A DNA stretch of 33,658 nucleotides from Herbinix sp. (GTDB lineage: Bacteria; Bacillota; Clostridia; Lachnospirales; Lachnospiraceae), in NCBI GenBank assembly GCA_029239365.1, contig JAQZBA010000004.1, forward strand, positions 1 through 33,658, in the 5' to 3' direction. The position numbers and the translations under genes are program-made. Every line of letters begins with the position of its first letter. Within the stretch, counting starts at the first letter, position 1. Under the pieces are notes generated by a model. It ran no database searches and was not told the DNA's origin. It worked only from the letters and a program-made list of their open reading frames with translations. This document shows, one piece after another, positions 16,713 through 25,336 of this stretch.

Positions 16713-18500
16713 ATGATAAAAAAACTATTAAAAATATATAATAATAAATCCATCCTTTTTCGTTTGTCTTTCATAATACTATTTTTATTTGTTGCATTGA
16801 TAACAATACCTATTATGAATAATATGATTTTTACGACGGATAAGAAAAACTCAATCTATAGTACAGTGAATCAAACAAATCATCAAGCCTTGGATAAAAT
16901 AGATGACTACCTTATTGATATCTCAAATATTACCAAAATACCACTTACCTACAAACAAAACGATAAATCCTACCTTAGAAATCTCGAAGAATTTAATAAA
17001 ACGAATACTTTTACCCGTGATTTCCAAGTAATGAGTGAGCAGATGTTTGAGGAAATCTTTGCTTATAAACGTAATGTAGAGGCATGTTATGTATATAACC
17101 TATCAGGAATAGGTGATTATAAAGTTAGAACACCTGTATATAAAATTATGAATCCGATAAATCACCCCTGGTTTCAAGATAGTATTGACCTATTCGGAAA
17201 ACCGGTCATTCTGGACACCTATGAGCTTCCCTATGTATCCCATGAGAAAAATCCGGTGTACGTTTTTGGAGTTTCAAGAGGAATTGTACGCTTCGAAAGC
17301 AGTAAGGTAATTGGAATCCTTGTTGTTAATACTAGAACTGATTTTTTTCGTGAAGTATGTGATAATATGAAGATAACAGAAAACCACAGAATTATCATTT
17401 TACATGACGACTATGTGATCTATGATACACAAGAGGAGAATATAACTACGATTGCTTCCAACGACCTACTAAAAATCAACTGGAATACACCGGATACCGA
17501 TAAAACTATAGATATTAATGATCAAAAATATATGTCTTCAACGTTACTATCAGATTATAGCGGTTGGAGAATCATCAGCTTAATACCTCATGAAGAAATG
17601 TTTCATGATTTAAAAACCATGCAAAAAACAACGATACTTGTAATCACTTTGGTAAGTTCAATTTCATTATTATTAGTGTTTATCGTTTCTGCCCAAATCG
17701 TTCATCCACTAAAAAAACTTGCTTCGTTGATGCGACTAGCAGAAAACGGTGATTTTAATATTAAAATAAATGTGAATAATAAAGATGAAATAGGCACCTT
17801 AGCACAATCCTTCAATTCGATGACAAGTAAGATAAACGGTCTGATACAGGAAGTATATTTAGAGCAAATCAGACAAAGTGAGTTGGAGCTTCAAATGCTC
17901 CAATCGCAAATAAATCCGCATTTTATATATAATACCCTTGAATCCATCAGTATGATGGCAATCATCCATGATGATAATACCACCTCAGAGATGGCTTCTA
18001 ATCTAGGCAGTATTCTGCGATATGGAATTAATAACACAAAAAAAGAAGTGACTGTGCGCGAAGAACTTGATAACCTTGAAAAATATATTTATTTGCAGGA
18101 TATCCGCTTCCATTCGATTTACACTATTATCATTAATGTTGACCCCGAACTATATTCAATACACATTATTAAACTTATTTTACAACCAATCGTGGAGAAT
18201 GCAATCTATCACGGTATGAAGGATATCCGTTCTGATGGAAAAATCATAGTAAATGGTTATAAGCAAGATAAAAAACTACTTATATTTGAGATTATAGATA
18301 ATGGTAAGGGAATGACTGACCAGTTAACAAAAGATTTAAATGACTATATCAATGATAACAATAATTTATTCAACAGCATTGGACTTAGAAATGTAAATAA
18401 AAGAATCAAGATTAAGTATGGGGATGAATACGGGTTAGAAATCCAAAGCACAGCAAATTCTAACACAACTGTAATCGTCAGATTACCCCTTGCAACATAA
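16713..18500 (+). CDS. YesM-type sensor histidine kinase of the mannan locus
   Basis: A 595-residue membrane kinase, the only real plus-strand gene in the window. A first membrane segment (about 18-40), an extracytoplasmic sensor of Cache type (about 41-300), a second membrane segment (about 305-330), HAMP (about 330-385), then a His_kinase domain with phosphorylated His403 in QINPHFIYNTLE and a HATPase domain (VENAIYHG N-box; DNGKGM and GLRNVNKRI G-boxes). It should sense extracellular sugar, or its binding protein, and phosphorylate the divergent YesN regulator. Start ATG 16713 has GAGG at an unusually long 14-nt spacing; no better in-frame start exists. Its end converges with the second locus across a shared hairpin. 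Confidence 0.93.
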   Translation: MIKKLLKIYNNKSILFRLSFIILFLFVALITIPIMNNMIFTTDKKNSIYSTVNQTNHQALDKIDDYLIDISNITKIPLTYKQNDKSYLRNLEEFNKTNTFTRDFQVMSEQMFEEIFAYKRNVEACYVYNLSGIGDYKVRTPVYKIMNPINHPWFQDSIDLFGKPVILDTYELPYVSHEKNPVYVFGVSRGIVRFESSKVIGILVVNTRTDFFREVCDNMKITENHRIIILHDDYVIYDTQEENITTIASNDLLKINWNTPDTDKTIDINDQKYMSSTLLSDYSGWRIISLIPHEEMFHDLKTMQKTTILVITLVSSISLLLVFIVSAQIVHPLKKLASLMRLAENGDFNIKINVNNKDEIGTLAQSFNSMTSKINGLIQEVYLEQIRQSELELQMLQSQINPHFIYNTLESISMMAIIHDDNTTSEMASNLGSILRYGINNTKKEVTVREELDNLEKYIYLQDIRFHSIYTIIINVDPELYSIHIIKLILQPIVENAIYHGMKDIRSDGKIIVNGYKQDKKLLIFEIIDNGKGMTDQLTKDLNDYINDNNNLFNSIGLRNVNKRIKIKYGDEYGLEIQSTANSNTTVIVRLPLAT

Positions 18501-18507
18501 TAGCTTC

Positions 18508-18555
18508 AAAAATGAGTCTAGTACTGTCCGGTTTACCGAAGCAGAACTAGACTCA
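18508..18555 (-). terminator. Hairpin terminator between convergent YesM kinase and second-locus operon
   Basis: Perfect 10-nt arms at 18513-18522 and 18546-18555 enclose a 23-nt loop that itself contains a small CGGT/ACCG stem. On the minus strand the structure is followed by TTTTTG, so it best terminates the operon ending at 18656. It lies 12 nt after the kinase stop and may also end that message, although the plus-strand side lacks a T-run. The 100 nt between the hairpin and the next stop shows nothing else clear. Confidence 0.72.
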
Positions 18556-18655
18556 ATCTAAATCCCGTTTACATCGCCACAGCGTTTTGATAGCTTCATT
18601 CAGATTTTCTAAGAATCTGTTACCCTATCGTTTCCACCTAAGAGCTTTAAGGCAA

Positions 18656-19447
18656 CTAATTATCACATTCACGGCCAATTATCTGCCAATGAGTCAGCGC
18701 CGGAAATGGAGACGGATCGTTCTCATCCTTGATCAATCTGCATAATTTCACACTCTCTGCAATTATCCCCTTCAAATCAAAGCATTGGTCAATACCAGTC
18801 TTATTAAGCTGTAATGTCATCGTCTGACCATTGCCAAACAGAATATCCACTTGCTTCCAGTAGTTATCATGGGGGAAATCAGATCTTAAATTGATTATAA
18901 GTTTGTTCATAACTACCTTGCGCCCAAAATCAATATGTATTTCAGCATTTGAATCCTCGTTATCTCCCCAGGATGTAAACGGCCATACACCATGTCCATC
19001 AGTCTCTTTCAGCCCATCAATGGTATTTCTTGCCGCAAAAATTGACTCTCCACGGGTTTCAATACTTGCTGTGCAATGAGGAAATACGGTGGTTTTCTCT
19101 CGTACATCCAGCGGATTAGTACTAATATCCCTGTCTTCATACCTAAGTTCAGGTTGTATTTGCATCACGTCCAAAATATGATATTCTCCTTCAAATGCTC
19201 CAACCGGATAAGGTAGCCTATCATCTCCAAAGGGTATGGGGTATTCAAAACTTCCACCGGTAGAATACACATTAGCAGACTCAATACAGGAATCCAGTTT
19301 TACTCTCAGATGTTGCTTCCTATCTGTATACAACACAAACCGATCGCCTTCTTTGTATTCCCTAACAAATAACTGATGGACATGTTGGTCATTCCTATTC
19401 TCCGCTATACATACGCCATCTTTATCATATAATGCGATACTGATCAT
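18656..19447 (-). CDS. Cytosolic discoidin-like (possible carbohydrate-binding) protein of unknown function
   Basis: A 263-residue protein with no signal peptide or membrane segment. The N-terminal half has no family I recognise. The C-terminal half (about 130-260) resembles a discoidin/F5-8 fold: AARNTIDGLKETDGHGVWPF, then IHIDFGRKVVMNKLIINLR and a final strand. Such domains usually bind glycans outside cells, so a cytosolic one is unusual. It is the last gene of the operon, 11 nt after GH30, with its ribosome site AGGAG overlapping the GH30 stop codon. Possible roles are as an accessory to the GH30 enzyme or as an enzyme acting on the same imported glycan; neither is proven. Confidence 0.75.
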   Translation of the reverse strand: MISIALYDKDGVCIAENRNDQHVHQLFVREYKEGDRFVLYTDRKQHLRVKLDSCIESANVYSTGGSFEYPIPFGDDRLPYPVGAFEGEYHILDVMQIQPELRYEDRDISTNPLDVREKTTVFPHCTASIETRGESIFAARNTIDGLKETDGHGVWPFTSWGDNEDSNAEIHIDFGRKVVMNKLIINLRSDFPHDNYWKQVDILFGNGQTMTLQLNKTGIDQCFDLKGIIAESVKLCRLIKDENDPSPFPALTHWQIIGRECDN

Positions 19448-19458
19448 CTCATTCTCTC

Positions 19459-20814
19459 CTAATCCATCTCTAGTAATGCACTCCCTATTCCGCCTGCCGG
19501 TAGAATGAGAGGTATTAGTTTCTTCTCTATTCTCAGATAAAAATCAGCTTCTTCCATCGTACGGTTCATAACTGTAACAACAATTCTTCCATCTGGTCTT
19601 ATAAATGCTGTCACATCCAGCTTCTCAGTAAAGCGGCTCATACCGATTCGGATGCTTCCCGGAATAATAAATTTACTAAAATGTCCAATATAATAATAGG
19701 ACAGCTTCTTTTCCATGATGCCCTTTGCTTCATCATACATGATCGGTGCTTCCACAAAATTACTCACATGATTTGGTCCGCCCTCTTTATTTAGCAATAC
19801 ACACCAGTCGATAAATATCTCGGCACCATGATTTAGATTCCCTGTAATGTCATGTCCATATACCTGTGCATGCTCGATAGGTGCATCTTTACTGTACCTG
19901 CTATATTCCACGCAACCTTCTGTAAAGGCAAGCTTCTTTTCCGGAAATTTTTCTTTCAGCATGGATAATGCTTCAAAATGATCACCTGAATACCAGTGGA
20001 AGGCCACGCCTGTAATCATATCCTGCGTATCTTGATCAATTATGCCCAATGCCCTTTCCAGTATTCTTTCTTTATTATGATCCCAAATATACAATTCTAA
20101 TTTCTCCAACCCATGCTTTTTCAATGTCGGATGTAGATAATCTCTTAAAAACTCCTTCTCCTCTTCCATTGTATAGCAACAAGAATCCCAGATCTGTGTT
20201 GCATTTGGTTCATTCTGTACACTGATCCTGCGTACATTAACACCTTTTTCCTGGTACTTCTCAATAAATACGCAGATATATTCAGCCCACATGGCACGGT
20301 ACTCAAGCTTTAGTTTTCCTCCATGATTTCTCTCATGATTGGTTTTCATAAAAGCAGGAGGACTCCAGGGACTTAAGAAGATAGTAACGGGAACATTATT
20401 TCGTTCCAGACATCCTTTATTAACTGCCTCCCAGAAGGGCAGAATATACAACTCGTCACGTTTTAAGGAAAATGTCTTAAAATCCACATCTTCCGGGTCG
20501 GACATTGCTTCAAAACCTCCCAGACAGGCATCGCAGCTGTCTAGTGACATTCTAGCCTGGGTATAACCCAATCCCTCTTCTCCATAGTAAGCTTCAACCA
20601 ACTCGGCTCTTGTCGAAGCCTCCATCCTACTCCAAGTATAAGCCGCAGCCTCATTCAGTGTACCGCCGAAGCCTTCAAAAGTCTGATAGGTAATGTCAGG
20701 ATAAAGATTAATACAATTAAGCTCCTGCCCCTGATCTTCGTAAACAGTTTTTATTTCGCTTTGTTCTCTGATAACTCCCAACTGATAAAATGTATACTTC
20801 CAATCACATTTCAT
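19459..20814 (-). CDS. Cytosolic GH30 glycoside hydrolase
   Basis: A 451-residue retaining glycosidase of clan GH-A. FEGFGGTLNEAAAY near the start, acid/base Glu202 in SVQNEPN and nucleophile Glu299 in FTEGCVEYS are typical of GH30, and the C-terminal beta-sandwich that goes with the barrel is present (from about residue 385). There is no signal peptide, so it should act on imported oligosaccharides. GH30 activities include beta-xylosidase, beta-glucosidase/glucosylceramidase, beta-1,6-glucanase, beta-fucosidase and glucuronoxylanase; the sequence alone does not decide. Start ATG 20814 has AGGAG 6 nt upstream. It follows the YesM/YesN pair in the same operon, so it is likely induced with the importer. 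Confidence 0.9.
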   Translation of the reverse strand: MKCDWKYTFYQLGVIREQSEIKTVYEDQGQELNCINLYPDITYQTFEGFGGTLNEAAAYTWSRMEASTRAELVEAYYGEEGLGYTQARMSLDSCDACLGGFEAMSDPEDVDFKTFSLKRDELYILPFWEAVNKGCLERNNVPVTIFLSPWSPPAFMKTNHERNHGGKLKLEYRAMWAEYICVFIEKYQEKGVNVRRISVQNEPNATQIWDSCCYTMEEEKEFLRDYLHPTLKKHGLEKLELYIWDHNKERILERALGIIDQDTQDMITGVAFHWYSGDHFEALSMLKEKFPEKKLAFTEGCVEYSRYSKDAPIEHAQVYGHDITGNLNHGAEIFIDWCVLLNKEGGPNHVSNFVEAPIMYDEAKGIMEKKLSYYYIGHFSKFIIPGSIRIGMSRFTEKLDVTAFIRPDGRIVVTVMNRTMEEADFYLRIEKKLIPLILPAGGIGSALLEMD

Positions 20815-20873
20815 TCTTCTCTCCTGTTTTATTAATGTTCTATGCAGATTTTGCCGTGTACATACTCAGTATA

Positions 20874-21617
20874 TTACTCATCGTATATACCGATATTTTG
20901 CCGGTACATCGATGGACTCACTCCCGTTACCTTTTTGAATACCCTGGAAAAATATTTATCATCATGAAACCCTACTTTATATGCAATTTCATAAACTTTC
21001 ATTTTACTGTCATGCATATAAGCACATGCTACGTCGATCCTTGCATGATTCAAATAATCAATGAAGCTACAGTTCAGATTCTGGGTGAACAGAGTTGACA
21101 GATATGACATGGACAATCCTACTTTATCAGCTACCGTAGCAAGACTTAGTTCTTCCGTCAGATGGTCCTTGATATATTCCTTTGCCATCTTTACCTGTTG
21201 ATTTTTCTCTGACTCTGCTTTCGTACTCTTTTTTAGTTGGTGAGTTGCAAGGTTCTCCAGTTTTTCCAAGATTTCACTAGCCTTACATGGTTTCAGTAGA
21301 TAATCCTTCGCTCCTAACCGTAATGCCTGCTGGGCATAAGAAAATGTATCATAGCCGGAAAGAATAATAGTCTCAGGATAAAACCCTGCTGCTCTCGATT
21401 CCTTCAAGACCTCGATCCCTGTTTTGACCGGCATCTGGACATCCAATAGCATGACATCCGGATGATCCCGATAGATCAGATCCAATGCTTCCTGACCGTT
21501 ACATGCATAATCAATCTTTGAAAAAACTGATGTATGCTTACTAATATAATTTTTCATAGCATTAAGAATATTTTCTTCATCTTCTGCGATTAATAAATGT
21601 AAACCCTCTTTCTCCAT
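20874..21617 (-). CDS. YesN-type AraC response regulator of the second locus (short form)
   Basis: A 247-residue two-domain regulator: receiver (about 5-125; phosphoacceptor Asp59 in MLLDVQMP; LLKP lysine) joined directly to an AraC DNA-binding domain (about 145-243, ending VGFHDDKYFSRVFKKVTGVSPSMYR). It lacks the long middle region of its mannan-locus counterpart. It lies 25 nt downstream of its likely partner kinase. Candidate targets are the 16-nt motifs before the importer gene (26787-26802) and the dehydrogenase gene (33388-33403). As it is transcribed with the importer it would regulate its own operon. Confidence 0.93.
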   Translation of the reverse strand: MEKEGLHLLIAEDEENILNAMKNYISKHTSVFSKIDYACNGQEALDLIYRDHPDVMLLDVQMPVKTGIEVLKESRAAGFYPETIILSGYDTFSYAQQALRLGAKDYLLKPCKASEILEKLENLATHQLKKSTKAESEKNQQVKMAKEYIKDHLTEELSLATVADKVGLSMSYLSTLFTQNLNCSFIDYLNHARIDVACAYMHDSKMKVYEIAYKVGFHDDKYFSRVFKKVTGVSPSMYRQNIGIYDE

Positions 21618-21642
21618 AAAAGCACCCCATCATTCATTCTTC

Positions 21643-23445
21643 TCACTCTTTAACTGCAGGAATCCTGATTGAGACCAAAGTTCCTTGCTGCGGCCTGCTT
21701 ATTATTTTAATTTCGAAATCCGTCCCATACCGTAATTCCAAACGTTCTCTTACATTTCTAATTGCGTAACCGCCAACACGTTCATTTAACTTAGCATTGT
21801 CTGTCTTTCCGTATAGAATTTTGTCAGCTTCCTCCTGCTCCATCCCTATACCGTTATCGCAAATATTAAAAACCAGATAGTTATCTTCTTCAACTCCGGT
21901 AATATATACACAACCACCACGATCCTTAGCTTCTAAACCGTGTACAACCGCATTCTCTATAAAGGGCTGTAACGTAAGCTTGCCGATCCTATAATCACCA
22001 ATCGACTCGTCTACTTGTATCACATAAGTGAGTCTTTTTGAAAATCTCATTTCCTGAATCTGAAGATAACAACCGATTAACTCAACCTCTTTTTTAACTG
22101 GAATCTCTTTGTTGCCATGACTTAATACCAGCCGGAACAAAGTTGATAAAGCCAGAATGTTACCAGCTATTTTTTCATTCCCTTCTTCTTCCGCCTGCCA
22201 ATATAGAGAATCAAGAACATTATAAAGAAAATGCGGATTAATCTGGGACTGCAATGCATCCAGCTCGCTTTCTTTCTCTTTTATTTCCATGACATAGTTT
22301 GTATTAATCAATTCCTTAATATCCTCTACCATCCGGTTAAAGGATACTGCAAGACGTCCAATTTCATCCTCGTTTTCAACGGTGATATAAGTATCAAAGT
22401 CACCACTTCTAAATTGCTCCATGGAATCACATAACTGTTGTGTTGGCCTTGATAATGCCTTAGAAATCAATAATGAAAATGGTCCTGATCCTATTAGCAA
22501 TATGACAATCAACACACCGGGTAACACGAGACCTTCTCGCATCTTTGATTTTACATTTTCAACTGGCAGTATATAACAGACACCGACGTCGGAATCCTTA
22601 CACTTACTGATAAAAATATAGTTCTTATACTCAGTGAAAAATTTTGGTTCATCAACACAGGATGAATCCATGTACTTTTTTTCAATTATCCTAGTCAAAA
22701 AAGCTTCATCAACTTGCCCCACAGAGGAAAACACTTCTCCATCACTTGTGATTACAGCGATTCCTTCATTATTACTCTGAAGCATTTTGTTACAAATTTC
22801 GTTATAATTGAGAGCATCCACACCTAATACTAAAAATCCAATTTTATCCTTCTTAGATAGATCAAACAGCATTCTGCAGGCAACCACTTTATCTTTTCTG
22901 TTCTTTAGATAAATTCCTGGTTTTCCTGAATTTATTTTTTCCCAGATGACATCCCCTTTAGCCTGCAAAGCTTTCTTATAAATTGATAATTCTCTAACTT
23001 CTTCCAATGAAGTATTGTGTACACTAGCATCTCTGCTCTGATAATATGGGTCTAATCCATTCTCCGGATAAAGAATTAACGTTTTTATATGGCTCTTTAT
23101 TGCCAGCATATCCTGCTGAAAGGAAATAGGTGTATTGTTATACCAAAAAAGATCGTCGTCTTCATAATTTTTCTTATCAGAAATCAACACTTTATGAATT
23201 TCACTATTCACAGCATAAAAATCTTCAATATCCAGCACATCCCGCTGCATATAACTGATGTCATCCCTTATAGTCTGGCTGAAACGCTTGTATAACTGAA
23301 TAGTCTCAGCCTTGATCTGCCGGCTCTCGTTCACATACAAAAAAATAGAACTTGCAATGATTACAGGCAGTAAAATGGCATATATGGATACAATTATTTT
23401 ATACCTTATCTGCATTTTTGAATAATAATGACTTATTTTTTTCAA
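21643..23445 (-). CDS. YesM-type sensor histidine kinase of the second locus
   Basis: A 600-residue membrane kinase: first membrane segment (about 16-38), extracytoplasmic sensor (about 39-300), second membrane segment (about 303-328), HAMP (about 328-380), then His405 in QINPHFLYNVLDSLYW and a HATPase domain (VENAVVHG; DNGIGM; YAIRNVRERL). The reading frame begins with TTG at 23445 (LKKISHYYSK read as Met), with AGGAAG upstream; the next ATG (23415) has no ribosome site, so a TTG start is likely and may keep expression low. It sits between the permeases and its response regulator and probably senses the imported sugar or its loaded binding protein. Confidence 0.92.
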   Translation of the reverse strand: MKKISHYYSKMQIRYKIIVSIYAILLPVIIASSIFLYVNESRQIKAETIQLYKRFSQTIRDDISYMQRDVLDIEDFYAVNSEIHKVLISDKKNYEDDDLFWYNNTPISFQQDMLAIKSHIKTLILYPENGLDPYYQSRDASVHNTSLEEVRELSIYKKALQAKGDVIWEKINSGKPGIYLKNRKDKVVACRMLFDLSKKDKIGFLVLGVDALNYNEICNKMLQSNNEGIAVITSDGEVFSSVGQVDEAFLTRIIEKKYMDSSCVDEPKFFTEYKNYIFISKCKDSDVGVCYILPVENVKSKMREGLVLPGVLIVILLIGSGPFSLLISKALSRPTQQLCDSMEQFRSGDFDTYITVENEDEIGRLAVSFNRMVEDIKELINTNYVMEIKEKESELDALQSQINPHFLYNVLDSLYWQAEEEGNEKIAGNILALSTLFRLVLSHGNKEIPVKKEVELIGCYLQIQEMRFSKRLTYVIQVDESIGDYRIGKLTLQPFIENAVVHGLEAKDRGGCVYITGVEEDNYLVFNICDNGIGMEQEEADKILYGKTDNAKLNERVGGYAIRNVRERLELRYGTDFEIKIISRPQQGTLVSIRIPAVKE

Positions 23446-23481
23446 TTCACCACTTCTTCCTGTTTTTTCGCTATCTTTATC

Positions 23482-24336
23482 TTATCCCTTGACTGCTCCC
23501 ATTGCAACTCCTTTTGTAATATGCTTATTTAGCATAAAGTACATGATTACCATAGGTGCTGCTGTCAATGACATTACCGCGAACTGCACTGCATAATTTG
23601 ACGAATACAATCCTGTAAATTCAAGCACCGAGAACGGAAGAGTCCTCCATTTAGGACTATTTAAATAAGTGCTTGCCATCATGAATTCATTCCAGTTATT
23701 CAAAAAGGTCATAATAGATACCGTTACCAAAGAAGTCTTAAGTAGCGGTGTAATTATAATAAAGATGACACTGTAAATTCCGCAGCCGTCAATCAGGGCA
23801 GCTTCCTCGATTTCCCTAGGTATACTCTCCATAAAGCTGCAGGTCAGAAATAAGCCTTGCGGAAGAGAAAATGCAATATAAGGAATCAAAAGAGCCCAGA
23901 TGGAATCATTGATTTGCAATCTGTCATAAATCATATAATTGGGTAACAGTGTTGCATGAATCGGAATCATCATTCCAAGAAGAATTAACCCCTTCACTAC
24001 CTTTGATAGCTTCCAGTACATTCTTGAACATGCAAATGCCATGCATACTGAGATAAACAATACGATGATGACAGCAAGTACATTAATTAGGACACTGTTT
24101 TTTAAATATAGTAGGAAGTGACCATCAATGAAGGCTTTTACATAATTATCAAATCGTAACTTCTCAGGCCATACGAGAAGCCCATTCGTAAACATTTCAT
24201 TATTGCTTACCAGAGAAAAATTAACGAGCCAGATCAAGGGAAAGATCTGAACTACTGCAAAAAGAATTAAAATACTCCACATAATAATCCTGCTTGTAGG
24301 ATTTGGTCTTTTATTAATTACGCTATCGTTATTCAT
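23482..24336 (-). CDS. Carbohydrate ABC transporter permease, MalG/UgpE type (second locus)
   Basis: A 284-residue CUT1 permease with six predicted membrane helices and an EAA loop EEAALIDGCGIYSVIFIIITP. ATG 24336 comes 3 nt after the stop of the upstream permease, and its ribosome site GGAGG lies inside that gene's end, so the two are translated together. The C-terminal GVAMGAVKG is typical for the family. It pairs with the MalF-type permease upstream; substrate unknown. No ATPase gene is nearby. Confidence 0.93.
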   Translation of the reverse strand: MNNDSVINKRPNPTSRIIMWSILILFAVVQIFPLIWLVNFSLVSNNEMFTNGLLVWPEKLRFDNYVKAFIDGHFLLYLKNSVLINVLAVIIVLFISVCMAFACSRMYWKLSKVVKGLILLGMMIPIHATLLPNYMIYDRLQINDSIWALLIPYIAFSLPQGLFLTCSFMESIPREIEEAALIDGCGIYSVIFIIITPLLKTSLVTVSIMTFLNNWNEFMMASTYLNSPKWRTLPFSVLEFTGLYSSNYAVQFAVMSLTAAPMVIMYFMLNKHITKGVAMGAVKG

Positions 24337-24339
24337 TGT

Positions 24340-25215
24340 TTAAGCCTCCGCTTTTTCTTTGAATATTCGGTTCAGGATAATGGTTGAAAGAATACAAATA
24401 GAAACAAATGCAACACTTATGGAATTACCATAACCGTACTTAAAGGAACTAAACGCTTGTTTATACAAGTAATTTGCCATAAACTGAGTCTCGTTTCCGG
24501 GTCCTCCGTTGGTCAGCAGATATACTGTCTCCATTTGTTTTAATGCGGTAATAACAGCAAGGGTCACATTCACCTGAATTACCGGCTTCATTAGCGGTAA
24601 TGTTATTCTTAAAAATGATATTTTATTGTCCGCGCCGTCAATTGAAGCCGCTTCATATAGTGTAGGATCTATATTCTTAATACCGGTATAATAAATTAAC
24701 ATTCCCCAACCAAAGCCATGCCAGATTAAAACCACCAACACTGCCCAGATGGCAGTTCCCGTTCCAAGCATGTTAACTTCCCCTTTACCACCGAATATTT
24801 CAATGACATTGTTCAGTAAGCCAAAGCTCGGATTATAAATAAACTTCCACAGATAGGCGATGATTGCGACAGAAATAACATTAGGCAAGAAATATACGCA
24901 TCGAAAAAATCCTTCCGCATGCTTTCCCAAGCGATCCAATATTGCGGCAGTGATAATAGCAAGAGGATGCTGAATCAGTATGAAGCCAGCTGCCAGTAAC
25001 AACGAATTTCTCAGTGACAGCCAGAAATTGGTATCATGGATCAGTTCAATAAAATTTGTTCCACCGATAAAGTTATAATCTCCCAAACCGGAAAAATCCG
25101 TTAAAGCATAATAAACACTCAGGCAGATCGGAGCCAGTACAGCAAATACAAAGGTGAGAATACCCGGTAACACCAAGGATAATATAACTAGTTTATTACT
25201 ATATGCTTTATGCAT
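24340..25215 (-). CDS. Carbohydrate ABC transporter permease, MalF/UgpA type (second locus)
   Basis: A 291-residue CUT1 permease beginning MHKAYSNKLVILSLVLPG, with EAA loop YEAASIDGADNKISFLRITLP. I place the start at ATG 25215, preceded by GAGGG at about 8 nt. The reading frame is open further upstream to 25302, but that stretch covers a hairpin (25247-25285) and would add a highly basic, unfamily-like tail. The resulting 291 residues equals the length of the mannan-locus counterpart. It forms the importer with the downstream permease and upstream lipoprotein. Confidence 0.9.
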   Translation of the reverse strand: MHKAYSNKLVILSLVLPGILTFVFAVLAPICLSVYYALTDFSGLGDYNFIGGTNFIELIHDTNFWLSLRNSLLLAAGFILIQHPLAIITAAILDRLGKHAEGFFRCVYFLPNVISVAIIAYLWKFIYNPSFGLLNNVIEIFGGKGEVNMLGTGTAIWAVLVVLIWHGFGWGMLIYYTGIKNIDPTLYEAASIDGADNKISFLRITLPLMKPVIQVNVTLAVITALKQMETVYLLTNGGPGNETQFMANYLYKQAFSSFKYGYGNSISVAFVSICILSTIILNRIFKEKAEA

Positions 25216-25243
25216 AACCCAATCCCTCTTTCTCTTACTTTCG

Positions 25244-25285
25244 TAAAAAGGGCGGTGACATAACTGTTTCATGCCAGCGCCCTTT
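25244..25285 (-). terminator. Attenuator-like hairpin between binding-protein and permease genes
   Basis: Perfect 8-nt GC-rich arms (25247-25254 and 25278-25285) enclose 23 nt and are followed on the minus strand by TTTTTACG. It lies 52 nt after the lipoprotein stop and 31 nt before the permease start. A leaky terminator here would give more binding protein than permease. Confidence 0.7.
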
Positions 25286-25336
25286 CCTTTCCTAGTCATC
25301 ACATTATTTTTACAGCATGATTTTCAAGTCAACCTG

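Noticed and set aside
18601-18619. Small hairpin in the convergent gap (6-bp arms)
   Set aside because: Short arms, 7-nt loop and no T-run; the stronger hairpin at 18513-18555 explains termination.
25216-25302. 29-residue N-terminal extension of the second-locus MalF-type permease
   Set aside because: The stretch holds a GC-rich hairpin with T-run and gives a non-family basic tail; ATG 25215 has its own ribosome site.
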